In this document: one piece after another, positions 61,468-64,000 of the stretch
Layout: each line of letters begins with the position of its first letter
Numbering within the stretch: position 1 is the first letter of the stretch
Source of the DNA: Croceicoccus sp. Ery15
GTDB lineage: Bacteria > Pseudomonadota > Alphaproteobacteria > Sphingomonadales > Sphingomonadaceae
Length of the DNA: 64,000 nucleotides
Reading direction: 5' to 3'
Assembly: GCF_020985305.1 (NCBI RefSeq)
Contig: NZ_CP087588.1
Location: 806,001 to 870,000 of the forward strand
The notes under the pieces: generated by a model
What the model saw: only the letters and a program-made list of their open reading frames with translations
The model's database searches: none
What the model was told of the DNA's origin: nothing
Translations under genes and position numbers: made by a program

Positions 61468-61761
61468 ATGAAAATGCTGGTGATGATCGTGGCGGGAATA
61501 ATCGGCTTTGTGGCTGCGTTTTCCTTTACCGCCAGCGACGAAATCGGCGCCGAAGTCGACCGACGTCTGGACGAGGACTTCATCCCCCAATGCGTCGCTC
61601 GCGCGCGCTTCCCCGCCGAACTGGAGGCCAAAGCCCCCGCGATCTGCGGCTGCATGAAACGCGAATTCGACAATCGCGGCTTCAAGTTGACCGACGCATT
61701 CGGCGCCAAACAGGCCGAGATGCAGGAGTTCACGCAGGCTTGTGCGCAGGTTTATGGGTGA
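61468..61761 (+). CDS. Small exported protein with conserved Cys residues
   Basis: A 97-residue protein from ATG 61468 (GGGAG seven bases upstream). An uncleaved or cleaved N-terminal hydrophobic segment MLVMIVAGIIGFVAAFSF is followed by a soluble helical part with four cysteines (IPQCVAR, AICGCMKREF, TQACAQ). The paired Cys pattern suggests disulfide-bonded periplasmic hairpins. No family name is recognised. It is transcribed alone about 100 bp after uvrA. Confidence 0.7.
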   Translation: MKMLVMIVAGIIGFVAAFSFTASDEIGAEVDRRLDEDFIPQCVARARFPAELEAKAPAICGCMKREFDNRGFKLTDAFGAKQAEMQEFTQACAQVYG

Positions 61762-62004
61762 GAGGCGCTAACCGGCCATTCTAAGAGGACAAGTAGGTTG
61801 CGATTTTTCGCAACCGAAACCCGCGCATGTCCACCCGCTTTGGCACTATCGGGGCAAGGCGACAGCGCGTGTAGGACATGTCGCCTGTGTCAACCGTAGC
61901 CTTTTCGAGGCTTTCTGGTGGAAACCCCCGATATGGCAGCGCCGCGCACGGCCGCATTCTTGCGCAACGGACGGTCGGACATGCTCGCAAGAATGGAGAC
62001 GATC

Positions 62005-62373
62005 ATGACGACATTTTGGAGAAAGACGAAACTGGCGGCTGTTGCGTCGGTCTGTCTTGCCATTTCAAGTTTCGCGGCACCTGCTGCGGCGGAAATCCCG
62101 CAGGTGGATGGCAAGCTCTGGGTGGAGTCCACGACTGAGCAGAAACAGGCCTATCTGGTCGGTGTGGTCAATCTGCTGGCCGTCAGCCAGGCGCTACGCG
62201 AAAAGCGCGGCACCGCAGATGCCAGCGATCCCATGGCCCGCTATCTGGCGGCGGCGGATACGCAATCCATCGCCCAGATTCAGGCGCGGCTCGACAGCTA
62301 TTACGCCAATTCGGCCAATTTGTCGGTTCCGGTGTTGGGCGCCCTGTGGCGCGCATCGGTCGCAGCGAGATAA
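62005..62373 (+). CDS. Exported protein of 122 residues, unknown function
   Basis: From ATG 62005 (GGAG upstream), a Lys-rich signal peptide KTKLAAVASVCLAISSFAAPAAA-EI is followed by a mature part of ~90 residues, mostly helical: VDGKLWVESTTEQKQAYLVGVVNLLAVSQALREK, then MARYLAAADTQSIAQIQARLDSYY. The first mature segment (LW...S...KQAYLVG) recalls small periplasmic proteins found near glycine-zipper lipoproteins in sphingomonads. It lies 19 bp upstream of such a lipoprotein gene and is probably co-transcribed with it. Confidence 0.75.
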   Translation: MTTFWRKTKLAAVASVCLAISSFAAPAAAEIPQVDGKLWVESTTEQKQAYLVGVVNLLAVSQALREKRGTADASDPMARYLAAADTQSIAQIQARLDSYYANSANLSVPVLGALWRASVAAR

Positions 62374-62392
62374 GGCGGGAAAGGATCGGATC

Positions 62393-62572
62393 ATGACCAC
62401 GAAGAGAAACAGCCGGATCGCAATCGTTGCCATGCTGGCCATCGTCATCGCGGCCTGCGCCACCACCAAGGGCGCAGCGGTCGGCGCAGGCATTGGCGCG
62501 GTTGCAGGCGATGCAGGCAAGGGTGCCGCCATTGGCGCTTCGGCAGGCGCGGTGATCGACATCATCGACTGA
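62393..62572 (+). CDS. Small glycine-zipper lipoprotein
   Basis: A 59-residue protein with the lipobox MLAIVIAAC-AT and a mature part made of a glycine zipper (KGAAVGAGIGAVAGDAGKGAAIGASAGAVI), which typically inserts in or across membranes. ATG 62393 follows GGGAAAGGATC. It is the second gene of the pair beginning at 62005. A strong terminator follows 24 bp after its stop. Similar peptides occur in envelope-stress regulons; the role here is unknown. Confidence 0.78.
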   Translation: MTTKRNSRIAIVAMLAIVIAACATTKGAAVGAGIGAVAGDAGKGAAIGASAGAVIDIID

Positions 62573-62596
62573 CCGGCACAGGAAACATCCCCCGGA

Positions 62597-62630
62597 GCGG
62601 TGCAGGTTTTGCCACGGCCTGCACCGCTTT
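62597..62630 (+). terminator. Terminator after the glycine-zipper gene
   Basis: GCGGTGCAGG (62597-62606) pairs perfectly with CCTGCACCGC (62618-62627) around an 11-base loop, followed by TTT. Confidence 0.8.
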
Positions 62631-62839
62631 CCGTTTGGCAGGTTTGAACAGACTGTCGAACCGGAATCGGACTTGGCAGCGCATGGGTTTGGGGTGACGG
62701 ATGCATCGGTTCGTCGCTGGTCAGGCACAAGTGCCTCATTTCGGCCCCGATTAAGGCACGAGGCAGCCGTCAGGGCGTTGAAAACGGGGCAGGGCAGCGG
62801 AATTTCTTGTCGTGTAGTTGCGACAAGGAGTTCGAGATT

Positions 62840-63226
62840 ATGAAAAAGACGACTTTATTCGCCGCCGCCATGGCCACCGCCATCGCCGCCCCCGCCATGG
62901 CCCAGGAAGCGACCGATCACGCAAGCCAGGCCATGGATGCTCCGGCTGAATCCGCACCGGCCGCACCGGCCCCCGCGCAAGCCGCTACGGCGGTCACCGA
63001 TGCCGAGGTAGACAGCTTTGCGGCTGCCGTGGTCGACATCCAGAAGATCGACGCCGATGCGACAATCGCGGACGAGGAAAAGCAGGCGCAAATGGTGGCC
63101 ACGGTCGGCGAACACGGCCTGACCCCGCAGCGCTTTAACGAGATCAGCACCCAGACGCAGAGCGACCCGGCCCTGCAACAGCGGGTGCAGGTCGCGATGA
63201 GCGCTCTGGCGCCCCCGGCGGGCTAA
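62840..63226 (+). CDS. Exported DUF4168 domain protein
   Basis: A 128-residue protein from ATG 62840 with AAGGAG ten bases upstream. The signal peptide ends at APAMA-QE. An Ala/Pro-rich linker (24-50) precedes a helical DUF4168 domain (TDAEVDSFAAAVVDIQKI, then EEKQAQMVATVGEHGLTPQRFNEISTQTQSDPALQQRVQVAM). DUF4168 proteins are small periplasmic proteins of unknown role, sometimes stress-linked. A short inverted repeat TTGTCG/CGACAA (62807-62826) runs into the ribosome site and could affect its access. Confidence 0.85.
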   Translation: MKKTTLFAAAMATAIAAPAMAQEATDHASQAMDAPAESAPAAPAPAQAATAVTDAEVDSFAAAVVDIQKIDADATIADEEKQAQMVATVGEHGLTPQRFNEISTQTQSDPALQQRVQVAMSALAPPAG

Positions 63227-63307
63227 TCGGGACAATGCTTTTTGGAGCGCGGCCCCGCTCACACCGGCCCGCTCCAGCTTTCGCGAACCCAACCTTCGCG
63301 AAACCGA

Positions 63308-63340
63308 ACGGGCGTCCCGCCGATCAGGCGGGGCGTCCGT
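63308..63340. terminator. Hairpin between convergent genes
   Basis: ACGGGCGTCCCGCC (63308-63321) and GGCGGGGCGTCCGT (63327-63340) form a 14-bp stem with two G-U or mismatched positions and a 5-base loop. It lies between the DUF4168 gene and the convergent lipoprotein gene. T tracts are short. Confidence 0.55.
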
Positions 63341-63357
63341 TCCTTGCATTCGGAGAA

Positions 63358-63939
63358 TTAACCGGCGGGGACAGTGGAGGCCTGTTCGTTGATTTCCACC
63401 GCAGCGTCGCTGACAGGGGCAGCCTCGGCAGCAGGGAGTGCGACATTATACTCTGAAACGATCTTCCAAAGACCGTCGGTCTGGCGCTGCCAAACCGACT
63501 GGCTGGTGCTTTGGATGGAAACCGGATTGTCGGGACTGGTGCTGGTGAGTGAGATCTTGGCAGTGGTCACAGCAAAATCCGCGCCTGCCGATACCCAGGT
63601 CTGGGTGGGGATGACAACCATCGTCACGCTGTCATCGCCCAGCAGCGAGGCGTAGTTCGCGCGGATCGAGGCAAGGTCGGCCAAGGGGCCGGCATCGGGA
63701 ATGACTAGCGTGGCATTAGGCGCATAGACGGACACAGCCCCGTCCACATCGCGCTTGTTCAATGCGGCGATACGGGCGGCCTGTGCCTCCTTGATCGATG
63801 CGGCGGCCTTGGCCGGATCGGGCGCTTCCTTGGCCGGTTGTTCGAGGACGGTGACTTCATCGGCCTTATCGCATGCCGAAAGGGCCGTCAGCGACAGCCC
63901 CAAAACGCAGGCCAAGGCCATGCGGTTACCCAATGTCAT
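63358..63939 (-). CDS. SnoaL/DUF4440-like lipoprotein (NTF2 fold)
   Basis: A 193-residue protein with a lipoprotein signal (LGLSLTALSAC-DK, Cys23), an acidic linker, and an NTF2-like domain (about 45-170): QAARIAALNKRDVDGAVSVYAPNATLVIPDAGPL, IRANYASLL, and WQRQTDGLWKIVSEYNVAL, the classic YybH/DUF4440 layout of an alpha+beta cone. Catalytic function is rarely known in this group; ligand binding or a hydrolase/isomerase-type role is possible. Its upstream region is at the window edge. Confidence 0.82.
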   Translation of the reverse strand: MTLGNRMALACVLGLSLTALSACDKADEVTVLEQPAKEAPDPAKAAASIKEAQAARIAALNKRDVDGAVSVYAPNATLVIPDAGPLADLASIRANYASLLGDDSVTMVVIPTQTWVSAGADFAVTTAKISLTSTSPDNPVSIQSTSQSVWQRQTDGLWKIVSEYNVALPAAEAAPVSDAAVEINEQASTVPAG

Positions 63940-64000
63940 TCAAATCTCTCCTGCACGCCCCATCCCCGGCGGCGTTGCTGTCATAGGAAAGCGCCAAACG

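Overview
The window looks like a chromosomal segment of an aerobic, GC-rich alphaproteobacterium, most likely a sphingomonad (Sphingomonadaceae or Erythrobacteraceae). The evidence is a Sphingomonas-type L-rhamnose diketo-hydrolase pathway, a very large carbohydrate TonB receptor, a PrsK/PrsR pair, an EcfG-type stress promoter (GGAAC-N17-CGTT) and an alphaproteobacterial SOS box (GAAC-N7-GAAC). No prophage, insertion sequence or CRISPR array was seen.

Region 1 (1-35.8 kb) is a large accessory locus for plant cell-wall sugars, best read as pectin or rhamnogalacturonan. An operon at 1-10.6 kb carries every enzyme of the non-phosphorylated L-rhamnose route: L-rhamnose dehydrogenase, lactonase, rhamnonate dehydratase, L-KDR dehydrogenase and diketo-acid hydrolase. 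It also has an L-lactate dehydrogenase for the product, an apiosidase-like secreted glycosidase and a cytoplasmic GH78 rhamnosidase. From 10.7 to 35.8 kb there follow a TonB receptor, an MFS transporter, an odd enolase-superfamily protein, a FadR/FCD-type GntR regulator, a RhaM-type mutarotase, and a seven-gene operon (DUF4432 epimerase-like, SDR, family III CoA-transferase, leaderless solute-binding-protein fold, crotonase, 2-hydroxyacid dehydrogenase, glycerate 3-kinase). Two GH28 enzymes, a GH43-like propeller, a beta-helix enzyme, a DUF5060/DUF4038 enzyme, an L-fucose-type aldose dehydrogenase, a ketodeoxy-acid dehydrogenase-like SDR and a ketoglutarate semialdehyde dehydrogenase complete it. 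Six copies of one 15-bp palindrome (consensus TCATACATCATATGA) lie in front of these transcription units and very probably define the GntR regulon.

Region 2 (36-46 kb) holds a classical autotransporter, aquaporin Z, a respiratory/cytochrome block (cytochrome b561, cytochrome c', lipoprotein cytochrome c, CydAB-type oxidase with a DUF2474 peptide) and apt.

Region 3 (46-64 kb) is mostly core genome: efp, an inositol-phosphatase family gene, tRNA-Leu(CAA), an SLC13/RCK transporter, a winged-helix regulator with a degenerate receiver, the PrsK/PrsR two-component system, a YadA-type trimeric adhesin with 42-bp repeats, uvrA behind an SOS box, and several small envelope or lipoprotein genes.

The most promising candidate for an undescribed system is the CoA-transferase/solute-binding-fold/crotonase/dehydrogenase/glycerate-kinase operon (17.3-24.2 kb). 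It is embedded in, and apparently co-regulated with, the pectin locus. It could be a CoA-thioester route for an unusual sugar acid that ends in glycerate.
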